Below are positions 1 through 11,143 of a stretch of DNA of 64,000 bases, piece after piece (within the stretch, counting starts at the first letter, position 1; every line of letters starts with the position of its first letter). Below the pieces are notes generated by a model. It was not told the origin of the DNA, searched no databases, and saw nothing but the letters and a program-made list of their open reading frames with translations. A program made the position numbers and the translations under genes. Source of the DNA: Isochrysis galbana. Its lineage: Eukaryota > Haptophyta > Isochrysidales > Isochrysidaceae. The stretch is taken from assembly GCA_018136815.1 (NCBI GenBank), contig CM030939.1:5086010-5150009 (forward strand). The letters are read 5' to 3'.

Positions 1-1440
1 TCCACTGAAGGCCTATGAGGAGGCTGTAATGCTTCTAAGTCTTAGCCTTAAAAATCTGAAGATTCTAGCTACCGCATGCGTGACGACTGATCTTATGATT
101 GGTCTCGCAAAGTAGGGCGGTCAAACAGGTTTTTTTATTAGGGGTAAAAATGACCATCTCAGAATTGAGGAAAGTTAAGGATTTTTTCGGTAGAAAGTTC
201 CCAATACACCCAACTAGCACATATCCGGGGCCCATTAGGACCCGGACCCCCCCCCTAGGGCCCCCACAACAAAACGTAATCAAAAACTGACCAAAGACGC
301 TAAAATCGCAAAAGCTTGAAAAGCTCAACTTCGAACCGATGCCGGGCGCGCTGCGTGCCCGTTTTCGACGATCCATCCGGATGGAGGACCCCACCCGATA
401 CCAAATACGCATGTCCCACTGTCACGGATGGTTTTGCGTGGTGTGCACCCTAGAACTTATATTGGGATGAGGAGGTGGAGAGGGCCGCATGAGTCGAGCC
501 GTGATCTCTCCCCTTCTCTCCTTGTTCGCTTGTGTGAGTCTCCCACGCACCCCGCACCCCCCCCTTGTGTGCGTTTGATTTGTGAGCCATACTGCTAGTG
601 TGCCCTGTGCGTTCAGTGGCCCCCTTTGGTATCTTTTAACTTGTGATGAAGTAACAGGATGCGCGGCGCGCCGCGCCGCGCTCTCATCTCTCATCCTCAA
701 GCCACAGGGGGCCGTGCTTTGGCCTCCTTGTGATATGGAAAAAAAAATCTTCTTAAAAATCCCTGCTACATACGCGGCATGAGGCAGTGTGCTTGTGTAC
801 CTCCCTACTACCCACCTTTACTCCTATCAAGCCCCTCCCCCTTCCCCAGTTCCCTCTTTGGCGGAGAAGCTGGTTCAGGGGAGGCCGCGCGCGCTGCTTC
901 GGCCAGGAGTTGGAGAGAAGGGGGCGGGAGAATGTGGCTCCTCCTTCGCTCTAACGTCGGCTTGCATCTCCTCCCCTTAGGTCTTATTATCACGTGAGAT
1001 CTCCGCATAATATCCGTTGAAGTTCCTACTAGAAAGGTTTAGCTACCCTAATTGATGTTTCGTATATCCAGACCTCTCGCCGCCTGCAAGAGGTCCTCAG
1101 ATAGATGTTTCTAGGTTGAACTCTTTGTCCACCGTGTAAAGAGAGCGTATCATCTTCCGAATATGTTTGCTGCTCGGGGCGTGTAGCCCCATGTTCTCCC
1201 GTTGTTTTTTTAGCCTTTGAAAGAGACCGACCTTCGCCGTTAATAATAGGTGGTATCTCGCCAATATCACTCTTAAGATGGTCCTAGCGGACCTACCATC
1301 CGCGTTGCCGTACTGGATGTTGTAACCACGCCAGGATGCCTAGGTACGACGGTGTGCGGAAACTTCCTTGCGCACGCACGGAGTCCCGCGGGGGGGATTC
1401 GCACGGCGTGCGCTTGACGAAACTTTCCACCCCGCGCATG
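1..1440. other. Repeat-derived intergenic stretch, no gene recognised
   Basis: No reading frame here resembles a known family. The first 130 bases share short stretches with other places in the window: the motif ATCTGAAGATTC (about 54-65) recurs near 20.6 kb and, reversed, near 10.4 and 35.8 kb, and GGGCGGTCAAACAGG (about 115-130) recurs near 20.59 kb. This suggests an old dispersed repeat whose ends I cannot define. Confidence 0.4.
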
Positions 1441-1443
1441 TGA

Positions 1444-3360
1444 TTGCCACTCATCATGCGCACGGCGTGCACGCATCTGGCGAAACTCCAGAGAGCCTTC
1501 TTCCTCCCAGACATCTTTCCCCCTTGGCAAGACAAGGAGGGGCTGACAGCTGGGAGCCAAGAGCAAGCCACAGCCACAAGAAACGCGCAACACACTCCTC
1601 CCTACTCTTCGGACCCCGCGACGCTAAGCACCATACCGCCCGCGCTTGCCTCTCAGGAGCCAGACTCGGATAAAGAAGACAACCTCATGGACACTGACGC
1701 CTCCTACGACCTGTCGTTCCATCAAGAGGGCGACTTCACCTTACACGACATGCGACGGTTTACGCCGCCATCGTCGAGCTGCTCCTAGAACTCGAGGGAG
1801 TTGACCCCGAGCCCGACTTCTGGGCCCGATCCTCAAGGGGCCCATGGCACATCGCGGTCAACGAGGACTGCATGCAACAATTCAAGGAACGTTACGGCGA
1901 GCACACCACGATAAAGGTGCACAACGTTGAGGTCAATGTCCGCATCAAGATCGAATCCATCGGGGACAAGCTAAACAAGAAGGGATCCTCGTCACGAAAG
2001 GCGCTGTACGAGGCGCTCCAAGACGTCGCGGCACACGTCGTAGTCGAAGCAGAGGGACTAGCGCAGGCCTCCGTGATCACGCTAAGCGTGATCGTCAAAG
2101 CCGTCGAAAAAGAGGGCTTTCTGGAAAGACGCGTTAACAAACTTGCAGGGCACTGAAGATAAACCGCTCGCTTCTTTCCAGGGAAGGAGTCGCAGCCGCT
2201 GTGGCACAATCGCCACGACCCCCCGCCGATCACCCGCGCCGCGTGGATCAGCCTATGGGAATCCTTACACACACATGTCGTGCACAACGTCTAGTCCTCC
2301 TTGTGCTCAGCCCTCCGTGAGCACGATCGCCCCTGGAGGGCCCCATCCCATACCTCAATCAACAATTCTTTGAATCATCACAAGACTCAGCCACAGCCAC
2401 AACCACTCCACTCCGCCAGCCACAGACCCTTTTCTAGGGTTGCCTCTTGCCTCCCCATGCCTTGGGCGGTTCTCGCCGAGTCCGTTGAGTTGGCGAAAGT
2501 AAGGCCTCCAGGCCTCCATGTACTAATCGGTCGCGGAGATACGATGGGTAGAGTAGAATAGAAGGATTATCATTTACCACTTGCCCCATGCTGTAGCAAT
2601 ATTACATGTCGCACAAGCACGAGCCTCACATCGAGTCAATCAATCGCCCATGTCAACCAACACGAGCTCAGCTTGAAAACTCTCTACATAATATCGTGGA
2701 AATACATAATTAACAAGGGACATCTACAAGGTAGAATTTGAGTCATATGAGTACCACTATATACCGGTCCTAGAATCTACGCTAGTAAGGTTCACGACCC
2801 TAGTCCCTGGTGAGAGGCCGTGCCCCGCCGAACACTCTTAGCCTAGTGCGCACTCGCACGGCGGCTCAGGGTACGTAGGAAACCAAAACTCACAAGAGCC
2901 CGCTAGAGCTCAGCACTCTCATCTTTATAGAAGATGACAAGGGTAAACTAAAAATGAGCGCTCACTCACCTCGGCCTTGTGGTGAAAGCACTCGACCTCG
3001 CCGAAAGGATCGCCAGAGGTCGAGAAACGCGAAACGCCTCCTCCCCCCGAAGAGCTTAATCGCGAAAGCAAAAACACCACTAGCGAGCGATAAGCCACCA
3101 ACGCCGTGGCACGCACGATATGACACAAAAGGAACGGGCCACCCAGCGGCACAGGAGGAAGGCGGGAACATTCCACATTCCACCGGGGGCCGGTGCATCC
3201 CGCCCAGACCTAGTCCCCCCCCACGACCTGGACCCCTATGTAATGCACGAAGGGAGTTGCCGTAAGGCGGGGAGTGAGGGAGACGAGAGGTATTAGGCGT
3301 GGCTACAGTAGTTAACCCAGAGGCCACGCGCGAGGCGAGAATATTAAAAGGTTTTTTTTT
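1444..3360 (+). mobile_element. LINE relic: ORF1-like part, deleted ORF2, 3' end
   Basis: Three parts of one non-LTR retrotransposon family lie in order. About 1444-2156 reads, in two overlapping frames, as an acidic N-terminal stretch followed by a charged region (around FKERYGEHTT and VNVRIKIE) that looks like a LINE ORF1 nucleic-acid-binding protein. About 2680-2880 is a decayed copy of the LINE ORF2 C-terminus (YIISWKYII, then EYHYIPVLES), matching the better copies at 6.6 kb and 44.6 kb. About 3230-3360 matches the LINE 3' untranslated end (GCGAGAATATTAA followed by a T run). Endonuclease and reverse transcriptase domains are missing, so it is an internally deleted relic. That ORF1 belongs to the same element is inferred from position. 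Confidence 0.55.
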
Positions 3361-3941
3361 CAACCAACACGAGCTCGATGCTACGTCTGCTATGGAGGAC
3401 ACCCTATGGACTTTCCTCGCCTTGAGCCACCACGGACATGCTGGTCGTACCAACCCTCCTCCCTACGCAGTGCCTCATTGATCGAAGCTCGAGCTCAGAG
3501 CAAACATCCCACAAAGATCCGATTCGCTCTAGTCACGAGACAGCTCTCTCCCTCTCCTCCGTGCACTCAATGGATACTTCCCAGAGCCGCATGTGTGAAA
3601 TCTGAAGCATACGCCGACTTGGGCTTGCGCACGAATCGCCCCGTTTTTGGAAAACGCAACAGGGTGGGCACAGCTGGGTCGGGGGGTGGCGCTGCCAGGC
3701 CCTTGCCCGTGTCAAGCACACGAGAAGTGCCATCAGGATCACGCAAGCGCCAATACCGTGAGCGATGGCTTGCTGCAGCCAAATCCACTTCGTCAGGGAG
3801 TTGAGTGCGCAGGGGCATCGAGCTTAAGCGATCAGAGGTCGATGAACTGAGCATCTTTGAATGCGTGAAGGTGCGCACCTGCGGACAGAAAGCGCAATGC
3901 GTTGTGGCCAGGAATTGCAATATCACTACGGGCGGTGAGCT

Positions 3942-4496
3942 TCACATGAAGCGAGCACTTGGGAACTGGCACACGCTCACCATTTGCTGTCCAAGAGCCG
4001 CGCTTGGCATCGGCTTCTGAACAGATGCATTCGTCGTTTTCATAGCGGTCTGACGTGACTGGCTAGCGTTGAACGAGTGGGCCGCAAAGGCGGAAGATGC
4101 AGCCGTGTGCTGGGCGGCAACCTGTGAAGTACCGTACATCTTCGTTAAGAAATCGAGTTCAGCCCGCCGGTAAATCTCCTCTTCGGCAGGCACCAACTTG
4201 TAAGTGCTACGCGAGGCGTTGCGCATGATAACATTTGAATCGACGTCGAGAGATTGCATCGGCGCATCGAGGTATCGTACGCGCGTCATTGTGGGTGAGC
4301 GCGACATCTTGGCGCCGGCAGGCATGGTGAGTGTGGCGTTGGTTTGCATGGCACCGATCTGCTCCGAGGTCCTCCGATAGTGGCCTGCTGGGAAGGTGGG
4401 CTGACGATAGAGGTCACCCCACGGCGATACTTTCGCCTCGGGCGCTACTTCTGGCCATTGGAATGCTGTTGATGATGAGGTGACACCCCATGGCAT
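3942..4496 (-). CDS. Unknown protein, about 185 residues (may extend upstream)
   Basis: An open frame of good coding character on the minus strand. The first ATG is at 4496, but the frame stays open to 4580, so an upstream exon joined near 4560 (a TTACAG acceptor-like site) is possible. The product is hydrophilic, with aromatic and proline motifs (PWGDLYRQPTF) and a charged segment (AEEEIYRRAELDFL) about 75 residues before the end. There is no signal peptide or membrane segment. I do not recognise a family. It sits between repeat relics and is the only plausible host gene in the first 11 kb. Confidence 0.4.
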   Translation of the reverse strand: MPWGVTSSSTAFQWPEVAPEAKVSPWGDLYRQPTFPAGHYRRTSEQIGAMQTNATLTMPAGAKMSRSPTMTRVRYLDAPMQSLDVDSNVIMRNASRSTYKLVPAEEEIYRRAELDFLTKMYGTSQVAAQHTAASSAFAAHSFNASQSRQTAMKTTNASVQKPMPSAALGQQMVSVCQFPSARFM

Positions 4497-5051
4497 CCTT
4501 GCAGTAGCCTGCGCGACCGAGTTACAAGCGCAGGCGTCAAAGACACGCCGGGACGAGGACTGTAAGCCAGGCGAGAGCACCTAACGCGATAGAAAATGCA
4601 GGGTTGCTCGTTTGGGTCGCGCGTACCCTTCGTGATTTGCCTCCCGTGTGGTACATTTGGATTGAAGGAGACAGGGCAGTGGGCGAGGAGAGTGCAAGGG
4701 ACAGCGAGCAAGCGAGCGAGCGAAGGAGAAGCGAGGAAACCTGAGGTGTTCGGCACTGTTTCGGCCGATGACAGAAGATTGCGGCGCGGAGACTGTGCGC
4801 CCCCGCTTCCGGTTGCTACGTGTGTCTCTTGCTGAACGGGGAGCGCCCTCTAGTTGGGGGCAAGTCGGGGAGAGACGGGGGAGGGGACGACGGGCAGGGG
4901 GCGGTCGTCGCAGCAACCCCCAGCGAGCGAATGCAGGACGAAACGACCTCAGAAAAAAATACAGAGCACGTTACAGATGCGGAACTTTTATACTTCACTA
5001 CTACACTGAAACGACTGGGATTGCGCCGGCCGGGGAAGGCTCTCTAAATTG

Positions 5052-5160
5052 CAATTAAGTTTATACTTGGTTCACTCATGGGAGGGCACGAGCCTCCCTG
5101 TCTCTCCACTCCTCCCCTGCTGTGGGGAGGAACCACCCTCCCTCCTGACATCTGACATGG
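5052..5160 (-). mobile_element. 5'-truncated SINE-like copy
   Basis: This is the 3' end of the SINE-like family in reverse orientation. It begins at the terminal CAATTAAGTTTATACTTG and continues through the conserved GGGCACGAGCC block and the CCTCCCCTGC block seen in the other copies. It stops at a 7-bp ATGGCTC tandem repeat. The precise 3' end with a ragged 5' end fits retroposition. Confidence 0.7.
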
Positions 5161-5229
5161 CTCATGGCTCATGGCTCATGGCTCATGGCTCTCTGGCTCT
5201 CATGGCTCATGGCTCATGGCTCATGGCAT
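5157..5229. repeat. 7-bp tandem repeat (ATGGCTC)n
   Basis: The unit ATGGCTC is repeated about nine times with one interruption (CTCTGGCT). It abuts the 5' truncation point of the neighbouring SINE-like copy, so it may have arisen during or after that insertion. Confidence 0.85.
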
Positions 5230-5645
5230 GCAGGCCTAGCTAGAGGCCAGAGCCAGACAGAGGCCAGAGGCCATGGGCCGAGCACCGAGCACCCAGCACA
5301 CACCCTACATGGGAGATACGGCCCACGACTCCCCGAGATGCGGTAAATACGGCTGTATCTCGGCTTTCTCCTAGGTACGGTAGATCGTGTCGCATTCGCG
5401 AATCGACACTCGTTATAATGATAGTACCGCCCAGACCCAATACGCCTGTTCCTGTCCCGTCTGCCAAGCCTGTTTCTGATCCCCAACCTCCACCCACCGT
5501 CGCGGGCCTCCGCTCGCTTCCAAATCCGGCGACTCGGCGGCATCCCGTCGATCCAAGCCTCGCCGGGGATGTTTCTGAGCGAGAGGTTATCCTAGCCTCA
5601 TGGGACCAACTGTTTAACATGTCCCCCAATGAGGTAGCCTCTCTC

Positions 5646-7276
5646 TACAATAATAATAATAATCAATGTTATATCCTAGCCAACCCCACTAGCTAATTGG
5701 ACATAACGTCTCAGTCCCGGAATCCCGCCATGCCTGACGGGCCAAGTGTCCGAGTGATACCGGGGGGTGGGGACCTCCCGGAAATATTCGAGCACGCGGG
5801 CAGCAAAATAACCAAAGTAACCTTCCTGGACTCCTGGACGACGATAGTACAACACGCCTCGAGTCTCCTCGACAAGGCGGAGCCCAATCTCGAAACCGTG
5901 ACCAGCCCGACAGGGCCGAACGATGACAATACGCGTGACACGGAGGCAGGCGCCGAGAACCCACCAGAGATCAGGGTGTCCGACAATGAAACTTACATCA
6001 CCAAGATGAACAACATATGGATCCACACCGGCACAAACTATCTAGGTGAGCCAGCCGACCTGGCGGGAGTCGCAACCCCAGAGGAAACCGGACAATACCA
6101 TCTCCCCGCTAGATGGGAAAACGGGCTAAAAGGCCCGAAGTATATGGAATACCCACTAGCGGATGAATACACGCTCGGCGACAAAACACCACTCGACCGC
6201 GTTACAGTTTCAGACATAACACGAGCACTAGAGGAGAAAACCCTAGGCAACACGCCCCAACCGGCACGTGAGGCATGGGCACGAAAAATCGACCTAACCC
6301 AAGAAGAATGGAAACACGTGGCCAGCCTATACACTTTGCCCCTACTGAAACACACAGACAAACACCCACACTTCAAGCACATCACCCACAGGAGACTGGG
6401 AACACGAAACCGCTTAAATATGGCGACCACGAAGAAATGCAGACTATGCGGAAAACATCAAGAGAGCTCGATCCACCTGGCCAGATGCCCCGCCACAAAA
6501 CAGATCTTTGCTACTATAGAAGCAGCAGCAGGATTCACCCCGGAACACAATAGGACGGCGATACAAGAAGTGAAGGACAAACTGTTCGTATACCCGAGCA
6601 CACCGACGCCCGATAGCCTCAGAACCCTATACTTGATAGCATGGAGATTTATAATAACTGACTTCTATAAGGTCGAATATGACAATTACACTTTTCACCA
6701 CATCCCCGTCATCGAACGCACCCTGACCAGATTCACATTCCTCGTACGCGGCCTCGAATCCTCGAACAAAACTTCGCTAGCGCGCACCAAGCAAGCCTCC
6801 CGAGGCAGAAGGCCAAAGATCAAGGACGCACGGGACCTTAGCGCCCCGATATTCATAGTGAACACCAAAGGTGCCCTCGCAATGAACACAAACCTGACCT
6901 TGGTGGCACAAGCTCTCGACATGGCGGAAAAACTAGCCTAACCTTCCAACAAACGCCGCACCCCGCGCACTCATGATCCCACGTCACAGGCCCAATGCGC
7001 AACACAGGCCCAAACCCACCCTCATGTGCCACCAACCACGAGGACCGCAAGAAAAACCGATCGTCCGATGGAGCGAGAGGAGGCCGAGAAATCGACCATC
7101 GGAGACCGGTACACGCCGCCTGCCACTGGAAACCCCGAACATGGAGCCCCTAAGTAGAGCACGAGGGGACGAGCCGCAAGGCGAGTGTAAGGGAGTATTA
7201 AGGGACGCGGGCGTGGCTGTCGGGAGAATGTCGCAAGGCCGCGAGCGCGGAGTGAACATTAAGAAGTTTTTTTTTT
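5646..7276 (+). mobile_element. LINE relic (ORF2 C-terminus and 3' end) with SINE-like head
   Basis: An open frame ending at 6941 carries the C-terminal domain of a LINE ORF2 protein. It contains a CCHC-like zinc motif, CRLCG...HLARC, at about 6441-6490, followed by a conserved helical tail with the key strings YLIAWRFII and FHHIPVIERT. The same tail occurs at 44.3-45.0 kb and about 60.0 kb. After the stop, 6942-7276 is the 3' untranslated region, ending AACATTAAGAAG plus a T run. Reverse transcriptase core motifs and the endonuclease are absent. The first 125 bases (5646-5775) are essentially identical to 17490-17620, the head of a SINE-like element, so this copy looks like a chimera of SINE-type head and LINE tail. 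The stretch just upstream (5418-5696) has an unrelated 92-residue proline-rich frame. Confidence 0.75.
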
Positions 7277-7280
7277 AGAT

Positions 7281-7875
7281 TTAGATATGGTCCGGTGGCC
7301 CGCGCCACCCCCCGGTGATCTTTCCCCCCCTTCCTCGTGTGTCTCCGAGTGGGCGGCGGCTTCAGTCCCGACTTATCCTGTAAACAGGAGCGGGACTTAC
7401 CAATTTTTCGGTGAGCGGAGCTCTCGCTCCGCCCACCCCCTTCTCCGCGCCCTCTCTCCCCTCTCCTGCGGCACGCGCGATGGCGCGCCTGCGGCAGGCC
7501 TCCAGCTGCCCTCTGGCGACCCCCGGAGGCTCCTGGAGGCCAGCTCAGGGGGCAGAGGAGGCTGGGGCTGGGCCCTGGCCTCCCCTGCCTCTCCCTCGCT
7601 GGCGCTCCCGAGCCTCAGGGGCCCCCACGCTGCACCTGTCTGCCTGTCGACCAGGGGGGGAGGGGGGGTTGGAGCAATGGGCTCGCCACGACTGGCCAGG
7701 ACGAGCGAATCAGGCGTGCCTGTGAGTGAGAGAGTGGGTCAGCAGGGCAGTGGCCTCCTGGCAAGCCATCAGGCATGCCAGGAGGATGGGTGGTGCCTCC
7801 CCCATGGCAGGGGAGGAGTGGAGAGAGGGGGGGGCTCGTGCCCCCCCATGGGTCAACCAAGTATACACTTAGTTG
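7281..7875 (+). mobile_element. Full-length SINE-like element, copy 1
   Basis: It starts TTAGATATGGTCCGGTGG directly after the T run of the LINE and ends in AAGTATACACTTAGTTG. It is very similar to the copy at 23049-23646 over about 595 bases. The body is GC-rich with homopolymer G/C runs. A long frame through it (start at the ATGGTCCGG) is kept in both copies but looks like a by-product of base composition. The 3' terminus is a hairpin-forming sequence shared by the whole family. No convincing tRNA- or 5S-type internal promoter was found. Confidence 0.75.
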
Positions 7876-8090
7876 CGTGTTTTTCGAGAAGGAGCACGTG
7901 ACCAAGTGGGCTCGGAGCCGCTTCTTCCTCGACCGCACCCTCCATCACCAAGTCCGAATGGGCAAAGAGCTTTCCGAGATCAAGTTCCCCAAGGGCCTGG
8001 CCTCGGACAACGTCCAGAGAGCGGCCACATCCTGGAATGATTTTCGTCTGTCCTTCATCAAGCCACTCGAGCGCGCCCTCTCGCTCGGCT
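7876..8090 (+). pseudogene. Orphan coding fragment of unknown origin
   Basis: Between two repeats lies a stretch that reads like genuine protein for about 70 residues. It is charged and aromatic (EKEHVTKWARSRF, then TSWNDFRLSF) and unlike the low-complexity frames around it. It has no start codon of its own and runs out into GC-rich repeat sequence. It could be an exon of a host gene broken by repeats, or a piece of a transposon protein carried by one. I do not recognise the family. Confidence 0.35.
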
Positions 8091-8281
8091 GCGCTCCTCC
8101 GCGCGCGGTTCGTTTCCTCCGGCCGTCGTTCGTTCCCCCCGCGCGCGCGTTGTGTCCCCCCCCCTCGCTTCGATTCCTCTCGCGGTTCCTTCGATGATTG
8201 CCTTCATCTCGTCCGTTCTTCTTCGCGATTCTCGCGGAGAGGGCACCGACGTTTAACGTTAGTTTCGCCGCGTTTTCACAA

Positions 8282-8660
8282 CTACTTTTATAAGTAGGAG
8301 GCCAATGGGGGCCTCGCGCCCCCCTCTCTCCATCGCAGACACCCCCTGGGTGGGCCTGCACAACCAACCTCAGCCCCTGCCTGCTGGCAGGGGCTGAGCT
8401 GACACCACTCTGGCCCAGACCTTCCCCGAGCGCGCGCCGCGCGCCGCACGCACTCGCCTGCACTGGCCCTCGCTCGTACTGACCCCCCCCCTCACCACTG
8501 AGCCACAGACCACCGAGGCCGCCAGGTGGGCACCCAGGGCCAGCGAGGCGAGCGAGGGAGAGGCAGGAGAGGCCAGGGGCACTGCCCCAGCCTCCACTGC
8601 CCCCTGAGCTGCCCTGGCTGGCCCTCTGGGGGCCCCGAGGGCTCCGTGCTCCGTGCGTGC
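8282..8660 (-). mobile_element. SINE-like copy, variant body
   Basis: In reverse orientation this is the variant body also found at 33862-34620 and 61940-62640. It has the blocks GGGGGCCTCGCGCCCCC, the duplicated CAGCCCCTGCC block and AGCTCAGGGGGCAGTGGAGGC. Its terminal hairpin is CTACTT-TTAT-AAGTAG (8282-8297), with a stem different from that of the main family. It is truncated at its 5' end. Confidence 0.65.
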
Positions 8661-8803
8661 GTCGTGCGTCGTGCGTGCGTCGATCACCATGCCCGTAGAC
8701 ACCCCCGAGGAAAGCTCCATGAGCTCCCCACAGGAACCGCGTTCCGCGCTAGCTGCCGGCGCGCCCTCGCAGGCAATCTCCAAGAGTGAGATGAGCCTTG
8801 CTC

Positions 8804-9222
8804 TGACACCTGGAGGCCAGCTCAGGGGGCAGAGGAGGCTAGGGCTGGGCCCTCGTCTCCCCTGCCTCTCCCTCGCTGGCGCTCCCGAGCCTCTGGGGCC
8901 CCCAATCTGCACCTGTCTGCCTGTCGACCAGGGGGGGAGGGGAGGGGGGGTTGGAGCGATGGGATGGTCACGAGGGGCCAGGATGGGCGAATGGGGCGAG
9001 TCTGTGGGGAAGGGAGTGGGTCAGTAGGGCAGTGGCCTCCTGGCAAGCCATCAGGCGTGCCAGGAGGATGGGTGGTTCCTCCCCCATGGCAGGGGAGGAG
9101 TGGAGAGAGGGGGGGGCTCGTGCCCCCCCATGGGTCAACCAAGTATAAACTTAGTTGCGGGGGGCCCGAAGGAGAGGCGGGGAGCGGCGGCGCGCTCCAT
9201 GGCAACCAACTATAAAGTTAGT
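8804..9222 (+). mobile_element. SINE-like copy with a second hairpin end
   Basis: A 5'-truncated copy ends in AAGTATAAACTTAGTTG at 9157. It is followed directly by about 65 bases that end in another hairpin of the same plan, AACT-ATAA-AGTT (9208-9219), then AGTTG. The second segment keeps the CTCCATGGCAACC lead-in typical of the family. It therefore looks like either a tandem pair or a very short additional copy. Confidence 0.65.
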
Positions 9223-10440
9223 TGATTATTGCTAAGTAGTGATACCAGCTCCTTTTTATTGCATGAATACCGGGACGTATTCTTCTCAGACTTGGTCGTA
9301 TTTTTCTGGAATTCTCGCAGTTTTGTTTTTAAGTGAGTGCTAATTTCAGGGTTGGAAAGTACAAATTTCTCGATATGGGTTACGGGAGCCCTCATCAGCA
9401 CCAAGTCCAATGTGTCCATAGATGGGGTAACAGCTTATCAGCTCTCAAGGTTATGGAGCTATCACTAATATCAGCACTAATATTAGCTCTCATGAGAGTT
9501 GTCCCAACCAACAACAAAACTCTCCTGCGCGCGCACGCGTGTGTTGATTTACGCTCTCCACAATCCACACACAAACTCTCTCTCTCTCCTCTAGCGTTAG
9601 CGTAGATTGGTACTACTACTACTATAGTTGGATGAACCTAACGCATCAACGCATCTTAGTTAGGGATTGAGGATAGACGATAGAGCGTCGCAGCCAAGCA
9701 GCCGACCGACGGAGGCTACTACGTATGTGTATGTATGCTGAAGTGCTGAAGTATCGATGTTGATGGAGGGGGGGGAGGCGACGATTCTAATAGTAAAAGG
9801 AGTCAGCATCTAGTAGTAGATCAGCCCCTTTAATATTAGTCTAGCAGCCGACAACTAATATCAGTGATTTGGCAGTTTGGAGCTATTACTCTTACTGAGA
9901 GCTCATAACAGTACTCTTACCCCATCTAAGAATGTGTCAATCTCTTCTAGAGCTTTAGGCAGAATTTGGACTCAGACACATAACAATCCTTGATCCTTGC
10001 AACCTGGGCCCAATGCGGAAATTGGTTTTGATTTGATGCCCTGAAGCTCTTGCTTGCGCGCTATGATGTCAGCCACTTGGAAAAGCGCGTACCTGCGTGG
10101 CAAGGGCAAGGAGCCAGGTGAGTGGCCATGCTTCCGCGCGCGTCGCACCACAAATGGGGCTAGCAGCGTAGCCAGGCTGCTCACCTCTCACGACTTGTCA
10201 CTACCTGGAGCCATCGCCCCTCCCGCCCCCTATCCCTATACCCCTTACCTAGCTGTCCCGCCCTCCCGCACGAGGCAGCACGGCGGTTCGCGCCCCCAAC
10301 CCCCAAATATGTAGTAAATACTACTATATAAAAATATGTAAAGGCCTAAAGCCCACCCATGTATGCAGAAGATTAAGTGCATATTTCGTATTTCGCCCAG
10401 GCCTATAGGCGTGTAGCAGCTCTGAATCTTCAGATTTTTT
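9223..10440. other. AT-richer intergenic stretch, no gene recognised
   Basis: No frame longer than about 90 residues, and none resembling a known family. The stretch is AT-richer than its surroundings and has many TAG/CTA-rich short repeats (for example around 9600-9900). It appears to be old noncoding or repeat-derived DNA. Confidence 0.4.
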
Positions 10441-10443
10441 GTT

Positions 10444-10824
10444 TTTTGGTCCATGACCTCCCCTCCTCCCCTGCCTCTCCCTCGCTGGCGCTCCTGAGCT
10501 CTTGGGCCCCCCACGATGCACCGGTCTGCCTGTCGACCAAGGGGGAAGGAGGCGTTGGAGCAATGGGTTGAAGTTGAAATAATGGGTTGGCCGCGACAGG
10601 CCAAGGCCAAGGCGAGCGAATTAGGCGAGCTTGTCAGGAAGAGAGTGGGTCGGCAAGGCCGCAAGGCCAAGGCAGTCTGCTCCTGTTCCTGGCCTGCCAT
10701 ACGGCATGCCAGAAGGGTGGGTGGTTCCTGGGCGGTTCCTCCCCCACAGTAGGGGAGAGTGGAGAAAGGGGGGGCTCGTGCCCCCGCATGGGCGAACCAA
10801 GCGTATAAAGTATAAACTTAGTTG
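10444..10824 (+). mobile_element. 5'-truncated SINE-like copy
   Basis: It matches the 3' two-thirds of the full-length SINE-like copies (CCTGCCTCTCCCTCGCTGG block, CTGTCGACCA block, GGGGCTCGTGCCCCC block) and ends exactly at AAGTATAAACTTAGTTG, here with a short duplication of the GTATAAA segment. It is more diverged than the copies at 7.3 and 23 kb, so probably older. Confidence 0.7.
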
Positions 10825-11143
10825 TACGCCCACAGGTGCGTGCTAGCTTATTTTTTTGTGGTAATGCGTGCGACTTGGCGCATCAAGATTAATATAAGGT
10901 TGATTGTTGATAACTTAAGCCCCCCAGCACGAAAGAGCACGCGAAGCTGCCGGCACAGGGACTCAAAGAAGCCAAGATCGAGAGAGGCTGTATGAATAGT
11001 GTCCAAGCAGCTCAGTCAACCTTCATCCGCATGGGATCACTCTTCGTCAGAATAGCCGTAGTCACTTCCAAGACACACACGAGCTGCACGCACAATGTGC
11101 CTGGAACAGCCGATGGCGAAACATTGTGTCATGTGCGAGTGGC
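10825..11143. other. Short intergenic stretch 3' of the MIP gene
   Basis: No gene was recognised. The sequence is unique within the window and probably contains the 3' untranslated region and downstream flank of the minus-strand MIP gene that follows. Confidence 0.35.

Noticed and set aside
7287-7901. 200-residue frame starting MVRWPAPPPGDL, kept in both full-length SINE-like copies
   Set aside because: Very GC-rich sequence has few stops, the text is low in complexity, and frames exist on both strands. Retention in two young copies is expected without selection.
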